64,000 nt of DNA from Balanoglossus misakiensis (taxonomy: Eukaryota > Hemichordata). Positions 26,601 through 38,600 of the stretch are shown piece after piece. The notes beneath the pieces were generated by a model. The model was not told the DNA's origin and made no database searches. It saw only the letters and a list, made by a program, of their open reading frames with translations. Location: contig CM082578.2 of NCBI GenBank assembly GCA_040954595.2, positions 5,394,001-5,458,000 on the forward strand. Reading direction: 5' to 3'. The first letter of the stretch is position 1. Every line of letters starts with the position of its first letter. The translations under genes and the position numbers were made by a program.

Positions 26601-29600
26601 TGGCACTGCGACAAAAAGAAAAGCCAGGGACTGACATGACAACAGCTAGAAGACACAGCGATGGTGCGAAGTACTTGTCTGTCAAAGGCACTCTGTAGAG
26701 GAACCCATGCTTACCTGTTCTAATTTACATATCCATTGAGGTTGTTCCACAAAATTAACCACAAATAAAATACAGAATCCACTCAAACAGGTGGCAAAAC
26801 CCGAGTTGAGCATCTGCTGAGAATTCCTCTGTCGGTTACATTATCCTACGTGTTGGCCCAACAAGACATATCACAATATCATGATCCGACAGCCCTGTTG
26901 CAACAGAACCTCAAGGACAGAACTACAGGTATGGCAGCCACAGTTGCACCAAACTCATCCCCCGCAGGATTGATCCAACCTCTACGGACCCACTAATCAA
27001 TGAAATTATAACCGCTGATGTCACTATTTCTAACCACATGACCCACCTAGTAACCATGGCGATCTTTTGTATACTGTCTGTAAGACCTATTGATTATCCT
27101 TACAAAATGGGCAAACAATGTGATTCATTAATTATTCAGCTTATTAATCGTCTATTCTTGACACTCACTGACTCGGCTATGAAAAGCCTGGAGACTATCC
27201 AGCTTTGCCAGGCAAGGCCAATCACATCTCTCATGTATCTTATTCCTTCTATTTATATTTCTGTGAACCATAGTGAACTTTCTACAAGCAGCGAAAGTAA
27301 AGGGATGAATTGAAATTTTTGTCAAGTATACACATACATATATTTCAGAATTGTCTTGACAATAGATGACAACAATTCTGTAATCATCGCAAAATTACAC
27401 TTTTGTATAATTTACTAATTAGGGCAATTCAATTTTGATTGATAACGACAATGCCAGTATTTGTTGTTGGTTCAGGAAACTGGAATTAATGTAATATTGC
27501 TTTTGGATAGAAGATACAGTTCATGGTGTAATACATATGAAATTACACCAGCTTGGCATTTCAACCTACAGGTGTTAAGATGCACACTTTCACACAGTTG
27601 GAATTTATTTCTTTAAACAAAACCAATCCTGGTTAGTTTCTGTGAATTGACACCAAGGCACTGGCAGAAAGAGTGCTCTAAGAAGTTGCAGTGTGACGTC
27701 TTATCATGATGTGGAATAATCACACCACAGGCAAACCAAATTTGAAATGTCTTCATTGAGCGAATAACCCGAAGACATACAGAAAGTATGTGTCTTATGA
27801 GAGATTTGATTCAAAACGAACTCTGCATTTCTTGCACTAGTCGACAATGGAATGGTGACTAGCCTTGAAGCCATCTGCATCAAAATATTTGTCTTTTGGC
27901 TTTGTAAGACAAAGGGAAAAGTCGGAAGTAAGTCATTAGGAGCTTATTGATTTGTTTACCATGATGATCCCTTATATTTCAAGCACAGAAAGTTGAATCT
28001 ACCAGACTGAGTACTGTTTGTTTGACTTTACAGAAGGCGATATAAGATACAATTGTTTTTCTGTGTTCAACATCTGGTGAGATTGGAGTTTAGAAAAAGT
28101 GAAAAATTATAAATGGTTTCCACATCCAAGGTTTGTATGCTCAAAGTTCATTCACAATTCAGGATTTTCTCAAGAGTTTTCAAGTGCTTTTTCTCAGAGT
28201 ACTTAATTCCATAATTGCCATTTCCCCAGAGATGTGCCGAAAAATTTCCATATTGATATTATCCCTGAGTGGTTTAAACTTCCAGAACTTGCCAAGACTT
28301 TGCCAAAGGTACATCAGTGAACCCTTCATATCAATATATGTGGTTTTTCGATACGTTGCCCATTGACTTTTTGTAGCAAGTCGGAAATAAATTCATGTAT
28401 TATCATTAGTATATAACTACGTGCAGTTCTCAACGAGGGTCAATGACTTGTTAAGATGTCATTATACAACTTGGACAACTCTGTGATCAACTCATGGGTT
28501 AGAATTTATATCTTACCTCATTGTACAAATATTTCAGCAAAGAAAGTTGAAACTTTACTATCTGGAAATTAATTCGACTGTCACATTGATGATTGGTGAC
28601 TGTTTCAAGGGATCACATAAAAAAATATGGACACTCTACCTGAAAGTCAAATGCATCGCTATATTAATTACATTATTTCAGAAATCAGCCCCGCATATGA
28701 AATATGCTAATATTAGATTTTGTTCTATGTAACTATGTAACTGTAAACAAGGTGACATTACAATTCACAGAATACAGCAGGTAATTTATTAGATAAATTA
28801 AGCCAAGAAATCAATGACCCATATTAAGCAATTTTATAGAGTAAGATATGTGGCAACTTATCAAAATGTGTAAGTAATTATCCTCCTCTTCATGAAGGCA
28901 TTTTGTTTACCTGGCATGTTATTAATAGACATTGTGTTTACAAGAAGCGGGAGAGAACAAAGAGCATAAAACGCAATTTTGAAATGAATTATTAGTGTTT
29001 CACCTGTTATTTTGGTTGAACACAACTGCTATGCATTATTAGTTGTGTTGACTTTTAATAATGGAGATCATTCAGGAATCTCAATGGAAGGAATTGTTCT
29101 GAAAAGTCTCTTTTGTTTGCCCGATTAGGTTTGTTGAGTTTTGAGCTGGGTAACAGTTACATGCATGTCCGTTAGTACAGACTCTGGCCTGCTTCCATAG
29201 TCAGTGCCCAAACATAGACACATTTAGTATTTTTGCCATGAATGTCTAAATTTAGTTTTAATAAAGCAAACATGCCTCGGTTTTCATTCCTCGATAATCC
29301 GATCACACAATCTCTTCAAATCAGAATAAAAGCACAATCGATAAAAGCTAATAATGCAAGTAGAAAAAGAAAGAGAAACAGTGATGACAATTCATCAGAC
29401 TGACGGCGCAGACAGGAGGAGGGGGGTAGGGGGCAGGGTGAAATGGACGTAGCACAGACTATAGATTTCTGAACCCTCACATAGTTCTAGTCACAGAGCA
29501 CTGTCCTTGTATGTTAAAGCCCCAGTAACTCAACTTTGGTCTATTTTCTCAATATAATTTTTTTGTGTATTAACTTTGGTTTCTTGTTCTATTCTGTAAA

Positions 29601-32600
29601 ACGTTAATAATTGCTCATTATTTGGTTTTTCAACACAGAATATTGTCACAGTAGTAATTAGCATTGTTATTATTGAAAAATGAATTCATGTCCGGACATG
29701 AATTCATTTGTCAACAAAAACAGTGGCTGTTACTAATCAGTGTACAGGCTTTGTAGGGAAGCTAAAGACGGAACATTTCATAAAGCTATCAAGAGCAACG
29801 AGAAACTGGAGTAATAATACATGGAAGAAAAGTATTGAAAAAATATACTTCAGAAATATGTTATGATTGAGTGAAAAATTCAAACATGAAATGGTCACCA
29901 GTTGTATGCTTATGCAAATTTGAATAGTAAAGACATCATTACTGAAGTTACTGTAAAAACAGAAAGTTATTAAATTTGCATGGTAACCTATTTACCATGA
30001 TTGAATAAAAAATAGGGTAATTCATATGTGTCACAACAGTAAAGATATGTTGTTGGTTCAATGCCCACAGAAAGCTTGGTGAAATTTTCAACTCTAGGAA
30101 AAAGCATATACATTAAGTAATTTACCGTTGGCTGATGCCAGATACAATCTGGGAGTTGTGAGTTGGCCCAGTGGAGCATACTGGGGATACACCTGGCTTT
30201 ACTTATTGCCTATTTTGCCATGTAATTCTGAACACAATGAAAGCACGGATGGGGGAGAGGACGAGGGGTGTGGTCTTGAACATACCTAGCTTGTCGTGTT
30301 GCTTCATTCTGTTGCGCAATGCTGAACAACATGGCGGCACTGTCAAATTTATCTTCCTGCTTCATCCTCAGTTGATCTCTCCGAAGTTTAGCCAGTGCAA
30401 ACTGTCGCTCTCTCTCCGTCAGGAATCTTTGATCTTGACCTCTGAGAGCGGCGAGCAAAGCTTCCTTCTCCGCCTCATAGTGATGGTTTAGATCTTCAAG
30501 GATGTTCTGAAGTAAGAAAAACACAGTGGGCTTTTATGGACCTGCCTTGATGTGTTTTCACATTACTTTGTTTCCATTCTGTTTCTTCAAATTCTGTGTC
30601 CTCAATCTTGTAAATTCTGTCATACATCAGGAGCTGGGATATCTCATGCACTGGATGGAAAACTTGAGGCAAAGATTCCTTCATTTCCTTGTCAAATAAC
30701 GGAACCCCCAAGGTCAAGGTGAATTCAATTCTGTGATTGGATGACCCTAAAATGGCATGTTTGCTTATTGCTAAAGGCAAGGAAAACAGGGCGCACTGGT
30801 TGGTCAATATGAAGTGTGTACACTAGTACTTCCTGGAGAAAGATGTCAGAAGACACTTGTCTCGAAGCTCAAAATCACACTTATATTTCTGAAGTGAAGG
30901 CTAAACAACACACATTCCACTTCCAGCAATCTGGTCAACTCCGAGAGAAAGATATCAAACAGCAAAAAATACAACTCACTCTTCTCTTCTTCATTTCCTC
31001 TTCCTCAAGCTGTTTCTCTTCTTCATCCAGAATTTCATTCAGTGTTTCTTGATCGGTTGCGAGTCCCTGCGCTGCTCTGGCTGCTTTCAGTTCTTTCTGT
31101 CGTTTCAGTCTCTCCTTCAGTTTCTCCTCCTGTCTGGCTTTTGTGTCGCCAAGAAGTCTGCTCAGTTCTGCACAGGGGGGAGGGTGGGAATCAGAATGCA
31201 GAAACATCAGGTTTTGATAACAAGTTTTGATAAATTTGTTATCACAAGTTTTTCTAACAGTCTATTTTGATGCTGTGTTACGGTCAAAAAATTTAATTGT
31301 GAGGTTCCGATAACATGAGTTTCAGAAATATAGTAGATACATTGTAGGTAGGAAAATAATTTGCTGCTGATCCTGAACCCAACAAATTCTGTCTGATCAG
31401 ATCATCTTACCTTTCTCATTCTCCAGACTTTCTCCGAGTAATGCAGTGGCCTCATCAAATTTGCCTTCACGACAAAGTCTTTTTTCTTCCAGTTTCAACT
31501 TCATCAGCTTTGCTTGCCTCTCTTTCTCAGTCAGGTTGGCCCACTCTGTGTCACCCAGCTGTTTGATGAGAGCCTGAAATAAAACAAATGAAGACATAAA
31601 ACACTGACATCGCATGACTTTGTTTTATTTATTTTATGAGGCCAGACAACCTTGTACAAATGTAATGTTTTGTAGTGTAATGTTCAAAATGATATAACAA
31701 AAGATGTACACCTGTCGTACATGCATGAAATATGTTGTTTCCTTTTTAACGAAAAAAGTAGATCCATTTTATTTTTAATTACTAATAGTGTACAGTAAAA
31801 CCTGTATAAACTGAATACAAAAGGGACTGAAGTAATTTTTTGGTTTACATAGGTGTCTTGTTTATTAAGATTTCTTTAAACATGTGGTTCTATGTCAAAG
31901 GGACAGGAAAATGTGTTCAGTATAGACAGGTTTCCAGATTAGAAAGGTTTTACTGTATACTCCATAGGTAGTGCCAAGAAAATACATACAATAATTATGC
32001 TTCATATAGAATAGTGGTCCATGCAACAATTCTTAGCACAACATAAATGTCAACTTTTTTGTAATTCAAAAGAGTACATCTGTGATTTTACGATAATGAC
32101 ACCACACTGCATGCTTTACCTCAGCAAGAAGTTTGTCACGGAGAGCATCATATTTCTCTTCCAAGGCCTTCACAAGAACTTCTTCTGAAGTCATTTTCTC
32201 TTTCCCCCCAAGGAGCGTGGTGGCAACATTGTCGTACCATTTCTGCGTTCTGGCCGCGTTGTGCACCACCTTCAGCTGCTTCAGGGTTGCCGGGGTCTGT
32301 GAAAGAAGGGACAAGGTGTCAGAATACATTCATCATGGAATACTACATAATGAAGATATAAGAAAAGTTTGGGCAACTGTTGCTACATGCAAGCCGTAAA
32401 TATTGCCCGTAACACTTGAAATGATGCACGGGTTTGTTTACAAAGGAAATGCTGTACATGTCGATCAGCAAATGTGCCACTTCGACATTTCATGTCAGAC
32501 CATTTTCGGATTTGATCTGGTTCCATCGACTGATTTCGCCCCATAAATTTATCTCCCCAGAATTTCGCAGAATTTTAGAAATTGAAGATGCCGTTTCAAA

Positions 32601-35600
32601 CAAAATTATGCGAAAACTAGAAATACTGTGGCTTAAAAAAACTGAACACCAAGGAGACTGAAGAATCTGTTCGGTTTGTAGGGGTATCCGGTTTAATAGA
32701 GGTTCTTTAAATATGTGCTTCTATGTCAAAGGAACAGGTGTTTGGTATAGACAGGTTTTACTCTACAACTCAAATCCATTAACTGGCAACTGTGGTGCAG
32801 AGTGGTCTGTCATTTACATAAAACATACCAAAAAAACAACATCTGATGTAACCTCACTGTACTTGTTGCTGCGGGCAAATGTGAAAGATGTTGAAATAAT
32901 ACAATGTAACCAAAATGATAATATCTACAGACTAATTTCACGCCTGGTGTTTATTTCTCTCTCGCATCTGTCAACAATTCAACATTTGTTACCTTAGTGT
33001 GGATGTCTGCCATGAGATATTGAGTCTCTTGGTCTTGTTGTTGTTGCAGATCGGCCAGCAACGATGTCTGGGCAGCATCTTCTGTTGCTTTGCCGTCATC
33101 TGATGCCTTGGCTAGCTCTGCCAGTCGTGTCTCCACACTTACAGCCGATGCTTCCTGTAGTGTGTGATTTTAAGGAGAACGAGAATGAGTTCTGTTTTTG
33201 TCACAAATTTTGGTGTCATTGGACGATGAAACAGATTACAACCATCCTTGTTTGAACTGATCTCTGACAACTGCATCCTGTCAATGTCTTTTGTTATAAT
33301 ATCAAGTTGGTTAGAACATTGGGTACCAAATCAAATTTTTGGAACAGACATGCACCTTTACAATTGCACGCTGTGAACTTTTCCTCCCAGATTTCTCAAA
33401 AACAATTCCCACTCATAATCATTTTCTATTGCAGTAAAAGGAAAACAATTCTTAACCCTTTCACCCCCCCATTTCTCTCTTTAGAGGGCCAACCTTACCA
33501 TAGAAAACAATGGCTTTGGACTGAACCATAGTCGTGAAAGGGTTAAAGCCAGGAAGAGCATTTTACGTCAAGCATGAAGTAGTCGACATAAATGGCTGAT
33601 TTCAACAAAATCTGTACCACACTGTGCAGGGGCGCAGGGTGCAATGAGGGGCCCATAAGCCAAGTTCGTAGTCAACAAGAAAATACAAATGTGTTCAATT
33701 CAACAATAAAATCTGCATACATACCCCAAAGATCTGCAACTGTTCTTGTGGATCTGTGGCCGTTTCTCTCCACTGTTCCCTCCATTCTCTCAATTCACTC
33801 AATTTCTCTGTTCGTTGATCATCGTCCATCTGCCTAGCTGCTTCTCTTGCTTGACTTTTCTCTTGTTCTTGTAACATCTGTGAAGAAAGACAACATATTG
33901 CAACATTGAAACTGTATCAATAATAGTGCACCCTGGATGGTTCAGATCAACTTTGATATTTAGTTTTTAAAAAATGACACAACATAGTTTTTACTTGTCA
34001 AAATTTACCAAATATTGTGAACCATATTTTCTCACCAGTGGTACTTTGTTTGTTGAAAAGAGTTTAATTTTGTTTCACTCAGATTTTACTTTTTACAATA
34101 CAACTCTAGTTTCATGCATAAAGGTTTTTGAGTTGAACCTGTTATGTCTGTATTGGCCAGTCAAGGGACTTTCCAAACCTTGACTTTCCTAATCGGGCCT
34201 TTATAGACAGGTGGCCTTTATATAGAGGTTAATTAACGCACACGTGAATTGCACAGGGACTGTAACAAAGTTGGCCACTAACAAAGATTTGACCATACAC
34301 AGAAATACAATTTTAATCATGATGCCATATTCACCTGTATCAGAAGTTCTCTCTCTGCTCTGTGCTTCTTCTCCATTTCTTTCAAGACAGCATCTTGTAA
34401 AGCAGCTGTATCATTTTCATCATCTGGCATTGGGACGACTTCGTCTTCAGCCATTTCTCTATTCTCCTTGGCAGCCGCCATTCTTTTCCTCCTTTCCGCC
34501 AATCTCTGTTTTGCCAACTCTAACTGTCTTGCTCGCTCTCTCGCTTGGCTGTGCATGCAGCATCACAGAGAATTACAATAAAATATAGTTAACATTTTGA
34601 AACTAAAATTTCATACTTTGTAAGATTCCTTTGCTGACCTAATACTTCAAAGTGAATCTTATTTTTTCAAATGTTGATGATCATAGCAGTGGTGTAGCTG
34701 AGATCTGCTAGCTGGCAACACAGGTCAACTACAGCCTTTTATTACTTGCAATCTCCCTCCCCATTGAAAAACTCCCACACCTTTTCTTTTTTCTCTTATC
34801 AATAATACAGTGACAATTTTTGAATATCTTTATTCTACTTTTCTTTTGAATTTCAACTTCTGAGTCCAACTACATCTCATATATTCACCTGAAACAAAGT
34901 ATTTTTTTTACAAAAACAACATTCTTCTTTTGTGTACAAGAACATTCAAATTGATCAGAAATAATAAATAGTGCAAAGCTCCCCCACATTAACCAAAACT
35001 GCTTAATTGAGTTGACTTACATGTCGTCATGGTGTTCAGCCAAACCCATAAGTCTGGCTGCAGTTTCAAAGTTATCTTCCAGTCTTGCTTGTCTCTGTTC
35101 CCTCTTCAATCTCATCAATTCAGCTTGACGTAATCGTTCATTCTGAAATCTCTCATTCTGACTGTTCAGAAGACGAAGCAAAGCCTCTTTTTCCTATAGG
35201 ACAAAAGGCAGAGTCATGAATTGGACGGATGGCATCAGCATTGGTAAATTTGAATTATTTTGTGTTCAAAATTAGATTTTCCTAATGTGTTGCTTTTGCA
35301 GCAACAGCTTTTAAGTATCAATGTGAATGCAATAGACAGCTAAAAAAAAACCACATTTATGATATTGAATTTCTGTGGCTTGCTTGACTCCTGCATTCAC
35401 TGTGTCATTGAGTAGTTTTCATAAATGAAACATCTAACATGGTAACATGGTGTGTGTGTGTGTGCATTTGTGTGTGTGTGTGTGTGAGTGTGCGTGCATG
35501 TGACCAACCCTTTTTACAATGTTGGGTTGGAATCACGGCTTCATGGTTTTTTATGTGATTCAGGGGCTAGACACTTGACTGAAGTGTTAGTTTGATTCCT

Positions 35601-38600
35601 ACATGTAGTCAGTAGGTTCCATATGTGAACAGAGCGAGAGACAGAACATAACCTGCAACATCCCAATCTACAACAAAGTGAGCCACGACTTAGCCAGGGT
35701 CCACTATTATTCATTTCATTACCTCTTCACATCTCCTGTCTAATTCTTCCAAGATGTTCCGTGGTCTTGGTTTTTTCTTCAGTTCTTCCTCTTCTTCCAA
35801 AATCTCTTTCTTCTCAAGTTCATCAACTTCTTCTTCTGTCATACCTGAGGAACACACATAAAACGACAATTTGAATGTCTGGCTCTAACAACTGTTCATG
35901 CTGTTTCCAGAACCTTGATAATGACTGATGCACTATGTATTACAATGTTTTTCTGAAATCATGTGGTTGACATGGATGACTCAACCCAGTTCCAGCAACC
36001 ATTTTAACTACATATATGGCTGGTCATAATCTTGTGATAAATGCTATTATAAGGACATGAAATTGTATTTCTTTAAAACAAGCCTTATGACCCGTGTTTA
36101 ACCTTTTTAATACTACAGATCTTTTTTAATTGAGTGACTCACTGAAAGATTTATCGGCAGGAAATAACTGACTGTAACATATGCCTTGAAGTAAATACAA
36201 AATTACAATGGAAGCTAGCTACATGTGTATATCACATTTGCATTTTATGAAATGAGTGGATGATATCTTAAGCTTGGACTTTAGACCATAATATTGTAAA
36301 ATTACAACAAGACTTCAACTAACCTTCAGCAAGTCTTTGTTTCCTTCTTTCCAATCTCTCTTTCAATTTCTGTTCATATTCTGCTCTGTTTTCTCCCATC
36401 AGACTTTCTAATGCACTCTGAGTTTTGATGACATCGCCTAGCAACTGGGCAGCTTCGTCATTTCTGCCTTCTCTGCGGAGTCGTCTCTCTTCCATTTTCA
36501 ACTGGAAGATCTTGGCCTGTCTTTCCTTCTCTGTGAGACTGTTCCACTCAGCTTCGCTCATCTACAAAACACACATTTAGAAATTAAAAAAAAAATGTGA
36601 ATAATCACAATAACTTCTAAATGAAAAAAAGTAGACATTTGTGAGTAATCCCGATAGATTCTTGGTTAGGTTTGTCTCATAATGATGAAATATTCGGAAA
36701 AGAAATATCGCTTTCATGTGAAGCCATTCAGAAAGCATAATCTCATTGTTGCATTCATGTGCCTGTTGTGCACTTGCTGAGAAATGGAATAGCCAATCAG
36801 AAGAGGCCTAGGAAGGCGGATTTACATCAGCTTGTAATATCTTGTATATCAGAAAAGCTTTATCACTTTTTTCACCATCATGATATCTAAGTCTAGCTAA
36901 TGTTCACATAATTGCTGATATTATTCAAGAACTCATCTTATTTTATTCATGAAAATCAGTATTTGTCTGCTGTCTACAAGTTTTACATGGTCACAGTCAT
37001 ACATTTTGACATAAAGTGTTATAAAGTTATAACTTTGAAGTGACAGTTTAGAAGAAAAAGGTGTTGATTCATACCTGCATCATCAATGCTTCGGCGATCA
37101 ATTTATCTTTCAAAGCATCATATTTTCCTTCAATTGCTTCCACCAGTTCATTCTTGCCAGTTATCTTGGTAGATTCTCTTCTTAGTAAGACAGCCGCAAT
37201 ATTCTCATTTCTCTCCTCTTTTCTTTCTTTGATTTGTTGTTCTTGGGATGTGACCAGCTCTTCAATGTCCTGTTGGAGACAAAACAAACAATAAGTAAAT
37301 AGGTAATACAAAAATAAATAAATGAAAGCTTTTTAAATCTAATACATGTATGTATCAGAAAAACATGGGAAGAAAGAAAATGACCGACTCACTGCAAGAA
37401 ATTGAGTCAAAGGTCATTATATGGCATACATATTGTGCTGTCTACTTAGTCAAACATTAATGAAATGTCCCATTATACAAGAGATGTGGGACCATGATAT
37501 ATACTGTCGAACATAAAGCCCTTCATGCTGTCATGTATCAATAGATACATCACACTATAACATGCAAAACAAAATGTAACACCAATCGGAAGAAAACTTC
37601 TGAATGATGTCATATGGCATCTCAGGTCAGTTTGCAAAGGGTTAAAGAACTGAACAGAACACTACAACATTCAACAACTGTGATGCTACTTGGCAGAATA
37701 CTGCACAACACCACAATCCACCCTACAAGAGTGGATTGGAATAGAACAAGACAAACCAACAAACACAGCATAACACAACACAACACAACACAACACAACA
37801 CAACACAACACAACACAACACAATACCATAATGGAATACTAAACATCCAAAGCCCATGGGACACAGCACTACATGATACAACTGTACAAGAACACTACCT
37901 ATAGAGACATAACAACACAAAAACCAACAGCACCTTATCTGATAATTGTTCAATTAGTTCTTCACTTTCTTTGTCCTGTTCTTCTTGCAGATCAGCCATG
38001 ATACTAACAATAACATCATCTTTGCTCACGCTTTTCTCATCAGCCTCTCTTTCTAGCTTCCGTTGTCGACTGACAAGTTTCAGAAATGCACCATGCTGTA
38101 AAATTCTTCTTCTGCCATCTGCATCAGCTGAAATTCAACAGAAAGTGACGGCAACATGACAGAATTGGAAAGCACTTCAAGGAATGGGTTCAAATCTTTT
38201 GTAAAACTACATTTTGCAAAGTCTACAAATGCGTCTTTTGTCTTAAATGCGAGCCAAAAAATTTTGTTAGTCTATTTGGATGACATCAAATTCAGCCATG
38301 AATATCTAAATATTTGGATGAATCTCAAAATAGTTGCCTTACACTGCATTAATTCCAACCCTGTGAAAATTCAATTAAATGTAAAATACACTCTAATACC
38401 TGTATCAATATATTCATTGCAAATAATGTATCAAATACATTCTAATACATGAAAGTCAGAAAACAAAATGGTTACCACCTGGTTTGCTTTTAAGTTCTTT
38501 ACTTTCAATTCTAGTGACTTACATAAATTAAGTTTTTGTTTCTCTGATGCCAATTCTTCTCGTTTTTCTTCAATTTGTTCTTCTGTCATTACTGATGCAA

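Larger units (their letters stand above)
22287..32296 (-). repeat. giant gene super-repeat unit 5 (eight exons, ~468 residues)
   Basis: Exons in transcript order: 32120-32296, 31411-31573, 30980-31167, 30286-30506, 25590-25768, 23601-23740, 22866-23058, 22287-22429 (1404 nt). Blocks are QKWYDNVATTLLGGKEKM, ALEEKYDALRDKLLAEAL, WANLTEKERQAKLMKLKLEE, REGKFDEATALLGE, TKARQEEKLKERLKRQKE, NILEDLNHHYEAEKEALL, DKFDSAAMLFSIAQQ, KDRERQKQLARERLEAAKKK, ALQEAVLVELEKKHQKESDI and MSSLQEKQQAEST. It is longer in protein and DNA than units 1-4, with a 4.5-kb intron inside it. It starts and ends in phase 0. Confidence 0.86.
32993..37269 (-). repeat. giant gene super-repeat unit 4 (seven exons, ~419 residues)
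   Basis: Exons in transcript order: 37075-37269, 36324-36561, 35723-35844, 35021-35193, 34335-34548, 33725-33877, 32993-33154 (1257 nt). Blocks are AIEGKYDALKDKLIAEAL, WNSLTEKERQAKIFQLKMEE, RRLRREGRNDEAAQLLGD, ENRAEYEQKLKERLERRKQR, an acidic EILEEEEELKKK linker, NILEELDRRCEEEKEALL, DNFETAARLMGLAEH, RERARQLELAKQRLAERRKR, ALQDAVLKEMEKKHRAEREL, MDDDQRTEKLSELREWREQW and LLADLQQQQDQETQYLM. It starts and ends in phase 0. Confidence 0.88.

Noticed and set aside
37622-37953. Cys/Val-rich frames through the AACAC array
   Set aside because: They are translations of a five-base microsatellite, which stays open in several frames; this is not protein-coding evidence.
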